Program-made: the position numbers and the translations under genes
Assembly (NCBI RefSeq): GCF_900112065.1
Contig: NZ_FOKE01000001.1
Coordinates: forward strand, 145,468-209,467
Source of the DNA: Cohnella sp. OV330
Lineage (GTDB): Bacteria > Bacillota > Bacilli > Paenibacillales > Paenibacillaceae
DNA: 64,000 nucleotides
Direction: 5' to 3'
Part shown: piece by piece, positions 41,378 through 50,129 of the stretch
Numbering within the stretch: the stretch's first letter is position 1
Layout: each line of letters begins with the position of its first letter
Notes under the pieces: generated by a model
Seen by the model: the letters and a program-made list of their open reading frames with translations, nothing else
The model's database searches: none
What the model was told of the DNA's origin: nothing

Positions 41378-41968
41378 TTACGCCTTAGCCCACATCTCCG
41401 ACGGATTCAGCTCATAGACCTCGTTTTCCCGGAACATGAATTGGTGCATGATGAACTCTCTGCGGATCGTCGCGTAATCTTCGTGGTAACCGCCGATGAA
41501 CGCGTTGATCTCCTTCTCCCCGTACCGCCGCCCCGCCTCCAGTTTGGACGCGAGATGCGCCAGCACGATCAGCTTCTTTTTCAGCTGCGCGGGGAGGTGC
41601 TTCAGCCTGCCGTCCGCCTTGAAAAAGTTTTTGACGACGGTCTCCTTAAGACGCGTATCCTGCTCGATGTCCACGTCGTTCTTGTCTCCTTCGCTATTTT
41701 TGTAGATGAGCGCTACCGACGCCGTCGCGTTGTTCTTAAGAAAATAATCGTTGAGCGAGAAAAAAATCGAGTTTTTTTCTCTCCGCTCGTGAATGAGACT
41801 CGCCTCGCGCAGCTTCGCCGCATGATGCGTGATCGTAGCGGGCGTCAGATGAAGCCGCTCCGCCAGCTCCAGCCCGCTCAGTTCTCCGCCGGCCAGCAAG
41901 ATCAGCATCCGCAGCCGCGTCGGATCCGCCAGCGCCTTGTGGTAGGCAACGACTTTGTCGAGTTGCAT
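41378..41968 (-). CDS. ArsR-type winged-helix regulator with DUF2087 domain
   Basis: 196 residues. An N-terminal winged helix (DPTRLRMLILLAGGELSGLEL, ITHHAAKLREASLI; about 10-75) is joined to a C-terminal DUF2087 domain (about 105-185, with GRYGEKEIN-like RRYGEKEINAFI and IRREFIMHQFM). None of the usual ArsR metal cysteines is present, so the signal is probably not a metal. The gene is preceded by GGAGGTG and by an AT-rich palindromic region likely to be its own operator. Confidence 0.87.
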   Translation of the reverse strand: MQLDKVVAYHKALADPTRLRMLILLAGGELSGLELAERLHLTPATITHHAAKLREASLIHERREKNSIFFSLNDYFLKNNATASVALIYKNSEGDKNDVDIEQDTRLKETVVKNFFKADGRLKHLPAQLKKKLIVLAHLASKLEAGRRYGEKEINAFIGGYHEDYATIRREFIMHQFMFRENEVYELNPSEMWAKA

Positions 41969-41991
41969 GGCGCACCTCCATGATATTTGAT

Positions 41992-42022
41992 TAGATTAAT
42001 ATCTAATTAGATGTTAGTCTAA
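41992..42022. promoter_or_regulatory. Candidate operator of the ArsR/DUF2087 regulator
   Basis: Two inverted repeats in an AT-rich island: TAGATTAATATCTA (41992-42005) and TTAGATGTTAGTCTAA (42007-42022). They lie 24-54 bp upstream of the start codon, where an autorepressor would bind. Confidence 0.55.
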
Positions 42023-42043
42023 TCTTTGGGATGTGTCAATATG

Positions 42044-42400
42044 AAAGCCTGCCGCGCATCGCAACGCCTGCTGTAGAGCAGGCGATTGGAAAATCTATGG
42101 GTACGCTGGCGGCATCCCCTGCTGTAGAGAAGGCGATTGGCACAATCGCCCACTGTGACGCGGCATCCCCTCCTGTAGAGAAGGCGATAGGCCGAATCGT
42201 CCACTGCGACGCGCCATCCCCTGCTGTAGAGAAGCCGATAGGCTGAATCGTCCACTGCGACGCGCCATCCCCTGCTGTAGTGAAGGCGATGGACCCAATC
42301 GCCCGCTGCGACACGCCATCCCCTGCTGTAGAGCAGGCGATGCGACTTCTCGCGCCTCTGCCAGCCCAATCGCCTCCTGTAGAACAGGCGAACCGGCCCC
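42044..42400. repeat. Seven-copy intergenic array, exact 51-bp period, hairpin core
   Basis: CTGTAG recurs at 42071, 42122, 42173, 42224, 42275, 42326 and 42377, always 51 bp apart. Each core can fold: the best copy has CCTGCT-GTAG-AGCAGG, within ATCCCCT ... AGGCGAT. Frames across the array encode only 17-residue periodic peptides and are not taken as genes. It fills the gap between the ArsR-type regulator and mmsB. Confidence 0.92.
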
Positions 42401-42477
42401 TCGCGGCGACCCCAAACGGCAAAAAGCCGCCCCAGCCCCCGCGAATGTGCGCGGGGGGCCGGGACGGCTCCTACAAT

Positions 42478-43653
42478 TTAGGCTCTCTTCTTGCGCGTCA
42501 ACACGTCGAAGATGACGGCCGCGGCCAGGACGCCGCCGCGAATCATGTACTGGTACGAGATGCCGACGCCGAGCAGGTTCATGCCGCTCGTGAGCGAAGT
42601 CATGACGATGGCGCCGATGATCGAGCCGGTGACTTTGCCGACGCCGCCCGCAGCGGATACGCCGCCGACATAAGCCGCCGCGATCGCGTCGAGCTCGAAC
42701 AACGTGCCGGCCGTCGTGGTCGCGGACTGGAGACGCGCGGTAAACAAGATGCCGGACAGCGCGGACAGCATGCCCATCGAGCCGAAGACGATGTACGTGA
42801 TCTTCTTGACGCTGATGCCGCTCAGGTGCGCGGCTTCCGGGTTGCTGCCGACCGCGTAGATATGGCGGCCGAGCACCGTCTTGGTCGTCAGGAAGTGGTA
42901 GATCACGACGACGGCCAGCATGATGACGACGGTCCAGGAGAAGCCGTTGTAGCCGGCGATGATCCAGGTGATATAAGCGATGATGGCGGATACGAATACG
43001 AGCTTGACCGCGAAGATGCCGCCCGAGACGACCTCGAACTCGTACTTCAGCTTGTTGCGGCGGTTCGCGAATTCAAAGTAAACGTACAGCGCGATAACGA
43101 CGAGTCCCAGGATCAGCGACAGTACGCTAAGGCCGCCGACTTCTCCCAGGGACGGAATAAACCCATTGCCTAACGCGTTGAAATGCTCGTTTTTGACGAT
43201 AATCGTACCCGTCTTCTCCGTGACCATGAGCAGCGCGCCGCGGAAGATGAGCATCGCCGCGAGCGACGATACGAATGCCGGGATGCCGACCGAAGCGACC
43301 AGCACGCCGTTGAACATGCCGATCACGACGCCGAGCACGAGGATGACGGGAATCGTGATGTAGACGGGCACGCCCCAATTCGACAGCATGATCGCGGCGA
43401 TCGCGCCCATGAAGCCGGCGGCGAAGCCAACCGACAGGTCGATATGCCGGATGACGATGACGAGCGTCATGCCGACGGCCAGTACGGCGGTATAGCCCGT
43501 CATGTCGAGCAGATTGCTGATGTTGCGCGAGGACATGAACAGGCCGTCCGTCATAATGGAGAACGTAAGCATGATCACGAACAGCGCGATGTACATGCCG
43601 TATTCGCGGATGTTGACTTTGATGAGCGACTTGGCTTCGTTAAAGAAATTCAT
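42478..43653 (-). CDS. mmsB: Monosaccharide ABC transporter permease MmsB/GguB
   Basis: 391 residues with about ten membrane helices. It matches the ribose/xylose-type permeases, with the DLSVGFAAGFMGA segment after the second helices. It is the last gene of chvE-mmsA-mmsB, 12 bp after mmsA. The GguB-specific extra length against RbsC (about 320 residues) is present. Confidence 0.9.
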   Translation of the reverse strand: MNFFNEAKSLIKVNIREYGMYIALFVIMLTFSIMTDGLFMSSRNISNLLDMTGYTAVLAVGMTLVIVIRHIDLSVGFAAGFMGAIAAIMLSNWGVPVYITIPVILVLGVVIGMFNGVLVASVGIPAFVSSLAAMLIFRGALLMVTEKTGTIIVKNEHFNALGNGFIPSLGEVGGLSVLSLILGLVVIALYVYFEFANRRNKLKYEFEVVSGGIFAVKLVFVSAIIAYITWIIAGYNGFSWTVVIMLAVVVIYHFLTTKTVLGRHIYAVGSNPEAAHLSGISVKKITYIVFGSMGMLSALSGILFTARLQSATTTAGTLFELDAIAAAYVGGVSAAGGVGKVTGSIIGAIVMTSLTSGMNLLGVGISYQYMIRGGVLAAAVIFDVLTRKKRA

Positions 43654-43665
43654 CGATGATACCTC

Positions 43666-45186
43666 CTATTGCGTGGCAAGCTCCATGATTTTTTCTTGGC
43701 TGGCCTGTTCGATCGGCAGTTCGCCCTTGATCTTGCCTTCGGCCATGACGTAGACGCGGTCGCTCATGCCGAGCACCTCGCCGAGCTCCGAGGAGATCAT
43801 GATGATGCTCATGCCTTCGGCGATCAGCTTGTTCATGATCGTGTAAATCTCGAACTTCGCGCCGACGTCGATGCCGCGGGTCGGCTCGTCGAGGATGAGC
43901 AGCTTCGGGCCGACGAAAAGCCACTTGCCTAGCGATACCTTCTGCTGGTTGCCGCCGCTTAAGTTGCCGACGATCTGCTCGACGGACGGCGCCTTCACGT
44001 TCATCGACTTTTTATATTCGTTGGCGACCTTGACCTCTTCGTTCTGGTTAATGACGCCGCCTCTGGCGATGCCCTGCAGATTCGCGGCGGTGACGTTGCT
44101 CTTGATGTCCTGGAGCAAGAAAAGGCCGTCTCCCTTGCGGTCTTCCGTGACGTAGGCGATGCCCGCTTCGATCGCGTCGCTCGTATGCTTGAACGAACGG
44201 CGCTTGCCCTCCACGAGCAGCTCGCCTTGCAGTTTATAAGACTTCGGATTTCCGAAGATGCTGAGTGCCAGCTCCGTCCGCCCCGAGCCCATCAAGCCGG
44301 CGATCCCGACGATTTCTCCTTTTTTAACGTGCAGATTGGCGTTCTTTACGACGTTTCTGCCCGTCGGCGCGTCGTAAGCGGTCCAGTCCCGGACCTCGAG
44401 GATCGTGTCGCCGAACTTCTTGTTCGCGCGCTTCGGATAGATATCCTCGATCTCGCGGCCGACCATGTTTTTGATGATGACGCCTTCCGTGATCTCGCCC
44501 TTGGCGGCGTCGAGCGTGCAGATCGTGCGTCCGTCCCGGATGACGGTGGCCTTGTCGGCGATGGAGATGACCTCTTTGAGCTTGTGGGAAATCATGATGC
44601 AGGTGATGCCCTGATCCTTCAGTTCGCGAAGCAGTTCGAGCAGGTTCTCGCTGTCGTTCTCGTTCAGAGCGGCCGTCGGTTCGTCCAGGATGAGCAGCTT
44701 TACTTCCTTGCTGAGCGCCTTGGCGATCTCGACGAGCTGCTGCTTGCCGACGCCCAGATCCTTGATAAGCGTCTCCGGATTGACGTTCAATTTCACCTTT
44801 TTCAACATGCGCTTGGCTTCGACGATCGTACGGTTCCAGTTGACGACCGCGCCTCGCTTCACTTCGTTGCCCGCAAAAATGTTCTCGTAGACGGTGAGAT
44901 CCGGGAACAGCGCGAGCTCCTGATAAATGATGGCGATGCCGGTCTTGACGCTGTCGCTGATCTTGGCGAAGGTCTGCACCTTGCCGTCGAACACGATATC
45001 GCCCGAATACGTGCCGTGCGGATAAACGCCGCTCAGCACCTTCATCAGCGTGGACTTGCCTGCGCCGTTTTCCCCGATGAGGCAGTGGATCTCGCCCCGT
45101 TCGACCTTGAAGCTGACGTCCGTGAGCGCCTTGACGCCCGGGAATTCCTTGGTAATGCCTTTCATCTCTAAAATATAGTCGCTCAT
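43666..45186 (-). CDS. mmsA: Monosaccharide ABC transporter ATP-binding protein MmsA/GguA
   Basis: 506 residues from the ATG at 45186 behind AAGGAGTG. It has two ABC domains in tandem: the first with an intact Walker A (GENGAGKST) and a DEPTAAL Walker B, the second with a degenerate P-loop (GLMGSGRTE) but an intact NLSGGNQQK signature, as usual for sugar importers of the RbsA type. It powers uptake of a monosaccharide together with ChvE and MmsB. Confidence 0.92.
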   Translation of the reverse strand: MSDYILEMKGITKEFPGVKALTDVSFKVERGEIHCLIGENGAGKSTLMKVLSGVYPHGTYSGDIVFDGKVQTFAKISDSVKTGIAIIYQELALFPDLTVYENIFAGNEVKRGAVVNWNRTIVEAKRMLKKVKLNVNPETLIKDLGVGKQQLVEIAKALSKEVKLLILDEPTAALNENDSENLLELLRELKDQGITCIMISHKLKEVISIADKATVIRDGRTICTLDAAKGEITEGVIIKNMVGREIEDIYPKRANKKFGDTILEVRDWTAYDAPTGRNVVKNANLHVKKGEIVGIAGLMGSGRTELALSIFGNPKSYKLQGELLVEGKRRSFKHTSDAIEAGIAYVTEDRKGDGLFLLQDIKSNVTAANLQGIARGGVINQNEEVKVANEYKKSMNVKAPSVEQIVGNLSGGNQQKVSLGKWLFVGPKLLILDEPTRGIDVGAKFEIYTIMNKLIAEGMSIIMISSELGEVLGMSDRVYVMAEGKIKGELPIEQASQEKIMELATQ

Positions 45187-45223
45187 TCTCTTCACTCCTT
45201 AGGCGCAGCGACATTCGATAATG

Positions 45224-45259
45224 GCGGAATCGCGATAGACGCATCTATCACGATCCCGC
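45224..45259 (-). other. Intergenic hairpin between chvE and mmsA
   Basis: A 16-bp stem with two imperfect pairs and a 4-nt loop (core GATAGA-TGCG-TCTATC) without a T-run. Such structures often protect the upstream message and reduce expression of the ATPase and permease relative to the abundant binding protein. Confidence 0.5.
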
Positions 45260-45284
45260 GCTTTAAGCTATATGCCGGCCGGGA

Positions 45285-46391
45285 TTACAGCCCCGTAAAG
45301 TCGCCTGCTTTGTAGTAGTCCGAATCGATGAGTTCTTTCTTCACGTTGTCCTTGTCGACGACGATGACGTCGGTTTGCTTCGCCTTCACGTCTACCTTGC
45401 CGTTGTTGTAGGAGCCGGTCGTCTCAGGCGTCTTGCCGTCGAGAATGTTGACCGCCATGCCCATCGCGTCCTTGACCAGCGTGCGGACGTCCTTGAACAC
45501 CGTCATGGATTGCTTGCCGTCGATGACGTATTGGATGGATGCCTTCTCGGCGTCCTGGCCGGTGACGACGTAGCTCGTGATCGCCTTGTCGGAACCGAAT
45601 ACGTCGGCGATGGAGCGAGCCGTGCCGTCGTTCGGCGCCAGGATGGCGACGTCGCCCTTCATGTCGGCCGCAGCGGAGGTCAGATGCGTTTGCGCTTTGT
45701 TCTTGGCTTCGTTGGCGTCCCAGTTCGTGGTGACTTGGCCGATGATCTTGCTCATTTGCTCGCGGGTCAGGTCCTTCGTATCCTTCAGCGCGACCGCTTC
45801 GCTCGAGTTCGCGATCTTGAACGTGCCGTCCGCGATCTTCGGCTGCAGCGTTTGCCATGCGCCTTGGAAGAACAGGAATGCGTTGTTGTCGGTAGCGGCG
45901 CCGGCGTACAGGTACAGCGGCTCGCCTTGGCCCTTGGCGTGGTCGACCAGGTATTGCGCTTGCGCCGCGCCGACCGCTACGCTGTCGAAGGTGACGTAGT
46001 AGTCGACCGCGTCGGTGTTCGTGATCAGACGGTCGTAGGAGATGACCTTGATGCCTTCCTTCTTGGCTTCTTCTACTGCTGCTGCCGCTGCGTCGCCGTC
46101 TTGCGGACAGATGATGAGGACTTGAATGCCTTTGTTGATCAGCGTCTCGACGTTTTCCTTTTCCTTGGCGGAAGAGCCTTGGCTGAACAGAATATCCGTC
46201 GTATATTTCGTGCCGGACAGCGCATCCTTAAAGCGTTGCTCGTCTTGCACCCATCTCGGCTCATCCTTCGTCGGGAGCACGATGCCCACGCTCACCTTGC
46301 TGCTTGCTCCGTCTTTGCCGCAAGCCGCGGCGACCGCCGCGAACATCATGACGACCAGCAATAGCGCGATCGTTTTGAATCCTTTTTTCAT
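45285..46391 (-). CDS. chvE: Monosaccharide-binding lipoprotein ChvE
   Basis: 368 residues from the ATG at 46391 (ribosome site AAAGGGG). The longer open frame has no signal peptide at its start. Lipobox AAAC follows a typical signal (MKKGFKTIALLLVVMMFAA). The mature protein is a type-1 periplasmic-binding fold of the ChvE/XylF group with the characteristic YAGAATDNNA and PNDGTARS segments. First gene of the chvE-mmsA-mmsB operon. Confidence 0.9.
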   Translation of the reverse strand: MKKGFKTIALLLVVMMFAAVAAACGKDGASSKVSVGIVLPTKDEPRWVQDEQRFKDALSGTKYTTDILFSQGSSAKEKENVETLINKGIQVLIICPQDGDAAAAAVEEAKKEGIKVISYDRLITNTDAVDYYVTFDSVAVGAAQAQYLVDHAKGQGEPLYLYAGAATDNNAFLFFQGAWQTLQPKIADGTFKIANSSEAVALKDTKDLTREQMSKIIGQVTTNWDANEAKNKAQTHLTSAAADMKGDVAILAPNDGTARSIADVFGSDKAITSYVVTGQDAEKASIQYVIDGKQSMTVFKDVRTLVKDAMGMAVNILDGKTPETTGSYNNGKVDVKAKQTDVIVVDKDNVKKELIDSDYYKAGDFTGL

Positions 46392-46459
46392 TTGTTGTAA
46401 CCCCTTTCGATCTCGTCGGTTTTTCTGACAAGACCAACTATAGCACCGGACAAGACGCG

Positions 46460-46475
46460 TGAAAGCGCTTATCGA
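46460..46475. promoter_or_regulatory. Weak cre-like site upstream of chvE
   Basis: TGAAAGCGCTTATCGA agrees with the first 12 positions of a cre core (TGNAARCGNWWW) but not with the final CA. It lies about 70 bp upstream of the chvE start, where carbon catabolite control is plausible for a sugar operon. Confidence 0.35.
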
Positions 46476-46525
46476 TAGCACTCTTTTGCGACCGCCTGCA
46501 AAATTTTATCCTTGGCTGGAAAACG

Positions 46526-46552
46526 AAAAAAAACCGCACATGGATCGTGCGG
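46526..46552 (-). terminator. Terminator of the MATE gene
   Basis: CCGCAC, a 7-nt loop and its complement, followed by TTTTTTTT on the minus strand, 22 bases past the stop at 46575. Confidence 0.9.
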
Positions 46553-46574
46553 CTCATGATTGGTCTTATCGTTT

Positions 46575-47927
46575 TTACTGTGCCAATTGCTCCAAATCCG
46601 GCTGTAATTTGTTGCGCAGCGCATACAGCATGACCGCGCCTACCAGGAAGGTGACGGCATCGGCGATGACGATCGACCAGACGACGCCGTGGAAGCCGCT
46701 CATTCGGTTGGCGATATACAGCACGGGGATCAGCGTGATGCCTTGAATGACGGACATTATTAAGGCGGCGGCGCCTTGCGCGGTCGCTTGAAAGATCCCC
46801 GTGAACAGCGAGGTCATGCCCGTTATGAACAAGGATAAGAACGTCACGTGCAAAATGTAGCTGCCCATTTCAATCAATTGCGGGTCGTTCGTAAACCAAC
46901 CGATCAGGTGGTCGGAAATCAAGTAGACGACGATGCCGAATCCGATCGCTAACGCCACGATGGTCTTGATCGTGAATGAGATGGTATGCTTCATGCGCAA
47001 TTTATTCGCCGTAAAAGAGAAAGCGATCAGCGGCACGACGCCCTCGCACAAGCCCATCAGAATAAACTCGGGAAATTGCAATAAGCGCGAAGATATACCG
47101 TAGCCTGCAATGGCCTGCTCCCCGTATTCAACAAGATAATGGTTGAAGATCAGCGACATGGCCCCCAGGAATACACTCATCACGAAGACGGGGACGCCGA
47201 TTTTGAATACATTGCCCAGGATGTCCTTGGTCACTTTAAACCATTTGACGGAAACGGTTAAAAACGAGCTCTTGTAGCCCATATGCAAGGCGTAGAATAT
47301 GCTCGCGACCAAGTTAGAAACGACCGTTGCGGATGCGACGCCGATCACGCCCCAATGGAAGACGAAGATGGCGAGCGCATCGAGCGCGATATTCACGACG
47401 ACGCTGACGATCATGCCGACCATCGACGTGATGGCCGAACCCTCCGAGCGCACGATATTTTCCAGCGTGAAAAACAACACGACGAATGGCGAACCGATGA
47501 GCATAATCGTGACATAGTCTTTCGTAAATCCGAACGAATCAGGCGTTGCTCCCAGCCCGTGAACGATCGAATCGATTAACGGGAGACCGACGGCCATCAT
47601 AATGAGACCGAGCGCCAAACTGCTGTAAAAGGCGAATGCAGACAGATGCTTAACGTCCTCGTATTTTTTCTCCCCCAGCAAACGGGAGATGAATGCGCCG
47701 CTCCCGATGCCGATCAGGTTGCCCAGCGCCATGATGATCGCGAATAACGGCAAAGTGAGCGCGAGCGCGGACAGCATGGCCGTATTGTTTAAAGTGCCAA
47801 GGAAAAAGGCGTTCAGGATCGAGTAGATCACGCTCATCGAAGTGCCTAGCATCATCGGTACGGCGAAGTGGGCTACGGCTTTGGCGATCGGCGCTTTTTC
47901 AAAGTAATGGAGGTTTGCAGATTCCAT
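46575..47927 (-). CDS. MATE-family efflux transporter
   Basis: 450 residues from the ATG at 47927 (MESANLHYFEKAPI); a GTG nine bases upstream is the alternative. Twelve membrane helices in two homologous halves and the FAVPMMLGTSMSV start are typical of the MepA/NorM-like Na+ or H+ coupled multidrug exporters. It is divergent from a TetR-type gene across a 133-bp region with three copies of a candidate operator, so it is very likely that repressor's target. Confidence 0.9.
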   Translation of the reverse strand: MESANLHYFEKAPIAKAVAHFAVPMMLGTSMSVIYSILNAFFLGTLNNTAMLSALALTLPLFAIIMALGNLIGIGSGAFISRLLGEKKYEDVKHLSAFAFYSSLALGLIMMAVGLPLIDSIVHGLGATPDSFGFTKDYVTIMLIGSPFVVLFFTLENIVRSEGSAITSMVGMIVSVVVNIALDALAIFVFHWGVIGVASATVVSNLVASIFYALHMGYKSSFLTVSVKWFKVTKDILGNVFKIGVPVFVMSVFLGAMSLIFNHYLVEYGEQAIAGYGISSRLLQFPEFILMGLCEGVVPLIAFSFTANKLRMKHTISFTIKTIVALAIGFGIVVYLISDHLIGWFTNDPQLIEMGSYILHVTFLSLFITGMTSLFTGIFQATAQGAAALIMSVIQGITLIPVLYIANRMSGFHGVVWSIVIADAVTFLVGAVMLYALRNKLQPDLEQLAQ

Positions 47928-47959
47928 GCGGGTCACCGCTTTCTATGGTTTTCGTTTCG

Positions 47960-48043
47960 TCTAACGGTGTTAGATTGAACCTTACAGTGTTAGATGATAT
48001 CATGAATCTATGGACCTGTAAAGCACAAACTTACACTGTTAGA
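47960..48043. promoter_or_regulatory. Three operator-like sites between the MATE and TetR genes
   Basis: TCTAACGGTGTTAGA (47960-47974) is a perfect palindrome with 6-bp arms. Two variants with the same right arm, CTTACAGTGTTAGA (47981-47994) and CTTACACTGTTAGA (48030-48043), follow in the same orientation. They cover the divergent promoter region and likely bind the adjacent TetR-type repressor. Confidence 0.7.
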
Positions 48044-48060
48044 TAAGAGGGCGGATACCG

Positions 48061-48741
48061 ATGAAAAAACAGCAACCTCAAATTTCGGAGGATAAAATTT
48101 TAGAGGCATCGTGGGCGCTTCTGGGCGAGGAGGATATCGAGAAATTCAGCATGAGACGGTTGGCCGACCGGCTGGGGATCCAAGCGCCATCTTTGTATTG
48201 GTACTTCAAAAGCAAGCAAAGTCTCTTCCAGCGCCTGGCTAACCAGGTGTCGAAAATCATTCTGGAGGAGTTCCGCTCCGAAGGAGACTGGAAGGCGCAG
48301 CTGGCAGGGCTGGCAGGAACGATACGCAGCGTGCTCGGCCGGTATCCCTGCTCCACGCAGCTCATGATGCAGACGTTGCCGCACGAGCCGGACATGATCC
48401 GTTTCACCAACCGCATGCTTCTCTGCGTGGAATCGACGCCGCTTGACCAGGAGCAAAAATTGCAAGCGGTGCTTACGCTTACGAACTATGTCTTCTACTT
48501 CGTGCTGGACGACTACCAGCACCGGCGCAATGTCTCCGCGATGCAGGAGGACAAGGGAGCGCTTCCGGATGGAGAGATGATGAGCCTGCTGGATGCCATG
48601 AGCGAGACGGATGCGGGACTGTTCCGGCGGATGTTCAAGAGCGGGCTGTTCGAGCTGATGGGGACCGACAGGTCGTTTGCGTTCGGCTTGAACCTGATAC
48701 TGCTGGGGATCGAGCAGGTGATTAAGGAGCAGGAGAAGTAG
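48061..48741 (+). CDS. TetR-family transcriptional repressor
   Basis: 226 residues. The N-terminal helix-turn-helix (SMRRLADRLGIQAPSLYWYFKSKQSLF, about 30-56) has the PSLYWYFKSK form typical of tetracycline-repressor-like proteins with a TetR-C-type ligand domain behind it. It is transcribed away from the MATE gene and likely represses both. The inducer is probably an exported toxic compound. Confidence 0.9.
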   Translation: MKKQQPQISEDKILEASWALLGEEDIEKFSMRRLADRLGIQAPSLYWYFKSKQSLFQRLANQVSKIILEEFRSEGDWKAQLAGLAGTIRSVLGRYPCSTQLMMQTLPHEPDMIRFTNRMLLCVESTPLDQEQKLQAVLTLTNYVFYFVLDDYQHRRNVSAMQEDKGALPDGEMMSLLDAMSETDAGLFRRMFKSGLFELMGTDRSFAFGLNLILLGIEQVIKEQEK

Positions 48742-48777
48742 GGGAAAGATGCCGGAGAGGCGGCATCCACATGTTCA

Positions 48778-48904
48778 CGCCGACGCTAACTTTCGTCCGC
48801 AGAATAGCGCAATTTTGCGCTATTCTGTCCCCGTCGCTGCCCCAGTTCACGCCGACACTAACTTGCATTCGCAGAATAGCGCAATTTTGCGCTATTCTGT
48901 CCTC
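48778..48904. repeat. Two-copy 72-bp repeat with perfect 12-bp palindromes
   Basis: AGAATAGCGCAA, TT, and its exact complement occur at 48801-48826 and 48873-48898, 72 bp apart, each preceded by a TTCACGCCGAC(G/A)CTAACTT element. The hairpins have no T-run and lie beyond the TetR-type gene and before the xylF-like terminator. They resemble REP-type palindromes. Confidence 0.85.
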
Positions 48905-48931
48905 TGCGCGGTCTCCGGCTTGCAGCATGCG

Positions 48932-48965
48932 AAAAAAGCGCCAGGTTATCGCCCCTGGCGCTTTT
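48932..48965. terminator. Terminator of the sensing/XylF-like operon
   Basis: AGCGCCAGG, an 8-nt loop and its complement are flanked by TTTTTT on the minus strand and TTTTA on the plus strand, so the structure can work for both converging units (TetR-type gene and xylF-like gene). Confidence 0.88.
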
Positions 48966-49002
48966 ATGTCCTCGCGCAATTCGCCCACTTCCGGCGAAAT
49001 CG

Positions 49003-50127
49003 CTAGCGTCCCGATTGCTTCACGTTCTTGTACACTTCCTCCCGCGTGTGGAAGCCTTCCGCGATGATCGTTTCGTCGATGTTGGACTTGTCCACGGCGA
49101 TCGGCGAGAGCAGCACGGACGGCACCTCGATCTTGCCGTTGTTGACCTTGCGGTCGGCGCCCGGGTCTTCTCCCCGCGCGAGCTTGAAGGCGAGCTCCGC
49201 CGCCTTCTCGGCGAGCAGCTGGATCGGCTTGTAGACGGTCATCGTCTGCGTCCCTTCGACGATCCGCTGCGCGGCCGCGAGATCCGCGTCCTGGCCCGCG
49301 ATCGGGATGCGACCGGCGAGCCCCCGCTCGGTCAGCGCCTGGACGACGCCGCCCGCCGTCGCGTCGTTGGCCGCGATGACCGCGTCGATCCGGTCCCCGT
49401 TCGCGTCGAGCGCCGCCCGCATGTTGGCCAGCGCGTTCGCCGGCAGCCAGTCCTTGCTCCACTGGTCGTACACGACTCGTATGTCGCCGCTATCGATTTT
49501 CGGCTGAATGACGTTGAACACGCCTTGCTTGAACATATGCGCGTTGTTGTCCGTGTCGGCCCCGCCGATATAGACGTACTTGCCGCGCGGCACTTGCTTC
49601 AATATCGCCTGGGCCTGGAGCTCGCCGACCTTCTCGTTGTCGAAGGAAACGTACAGGTCGATATCGGCGTTGTTGACGAGCCGGTCGTAGGCGAGCACCT
49701 TGATGCCCGAGGAGTGGGCGCGCTTGACGATCGCCGCCGTCGCCGCCGCGTTGTGCGGCACGATGACGAGGATATCGACGCCTTCGCCGATCATCGTCTC
49801 GGCCTGCGAGATCTGCTTGGCGTCGTCCCCGTTCGCCGCCTCGATGACGACCTCGGCGCCGAGCGCCTCCGCGGCCGCCTTGAACAGATCGCGGTCGCGC
49901 AGCCAGCGCTCCTCGAGCAGCGTATCCATCGCGAAGCCGATCTTGATCGGCCCGCTATGTCCCGACGGCGCGACGCCCCCGCCGCCCCCCGCTCCTTGCG
50001 AAACGGACGCGGTTGGCGCGTTGCCCGACTGACCGCCGCCGTCGCAGCCCGACGCGAAGACGGCCAGCGTCAGCGCCAGCAACAGCGGCCCCACTCCTCG
50101 CTTGACGCGATTCCACGACTGCACCAT
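49003..50127 (-). CDS. XylF/ChvE-like sugar-binding lipoprotein
   Basis: 374 residues from the ATG at 50127, two bases after the stop of the response regulator gene. The signal peptide ends in lipobox FASGC, followed by a Gly/Ser tether. The type-1 periplasmic-binding domain has YIGGADTDNNAHMF and ANDATAGGVVQAL as in D-xylose-binding proteins. No ABC permease is adjacent; the chvE operon 3 kb away could serve it. Its coupling to the sensing genes suggests it is both transport receptor and regulated output. Confidence 0.87.
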   Translation of the reverse strand: MVQSWNRVKRGVGPLLLALTLAVFASGCDGGGQSGNAPTASVSQGAGGGGGVAPSGHSGPIKIGFAMDTLLEERWLRDRDLFKAAAEALGAEVVIEAANGDDAKQISQAETMIGEGVDILVIVPHNAAATAAIVKRAHSSGIKVLAYDRLVNNADIDLYVSFDNEKVGELQAQAILKQVPRGKYVYIGGADTDNNAHMFKQGVFNVIQPKIDSGDIRVVYDQWSKDWLPANALANMRAALDANGDRIDAVIAANDATAGGVVQALTERGLAGRIPIAGQDADLAAAQRIVEGTQTMTVYKPIQLLAEKAAELAFKLARGEDPGADRKVNNGKIEVPSVLLSPIAVDKSNIDETIIAEGFHTREEVYKNVKQSGR

Positions 50128-50129
50128 TT

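Noticed and set aside
42044..42400. CRISPR array
   Set aside because: The 51-bp units are contiguous, with no distinct spacers of uniform length between identical repeats, and no cas gene is nearby. The same applies to the other arrays.
42019..42422. Frames of 106-128 residues with 17-residue periodicity
   Set aside because: Products of the 51-bp array in all three frames; periodicity reflects DNA, not protein.
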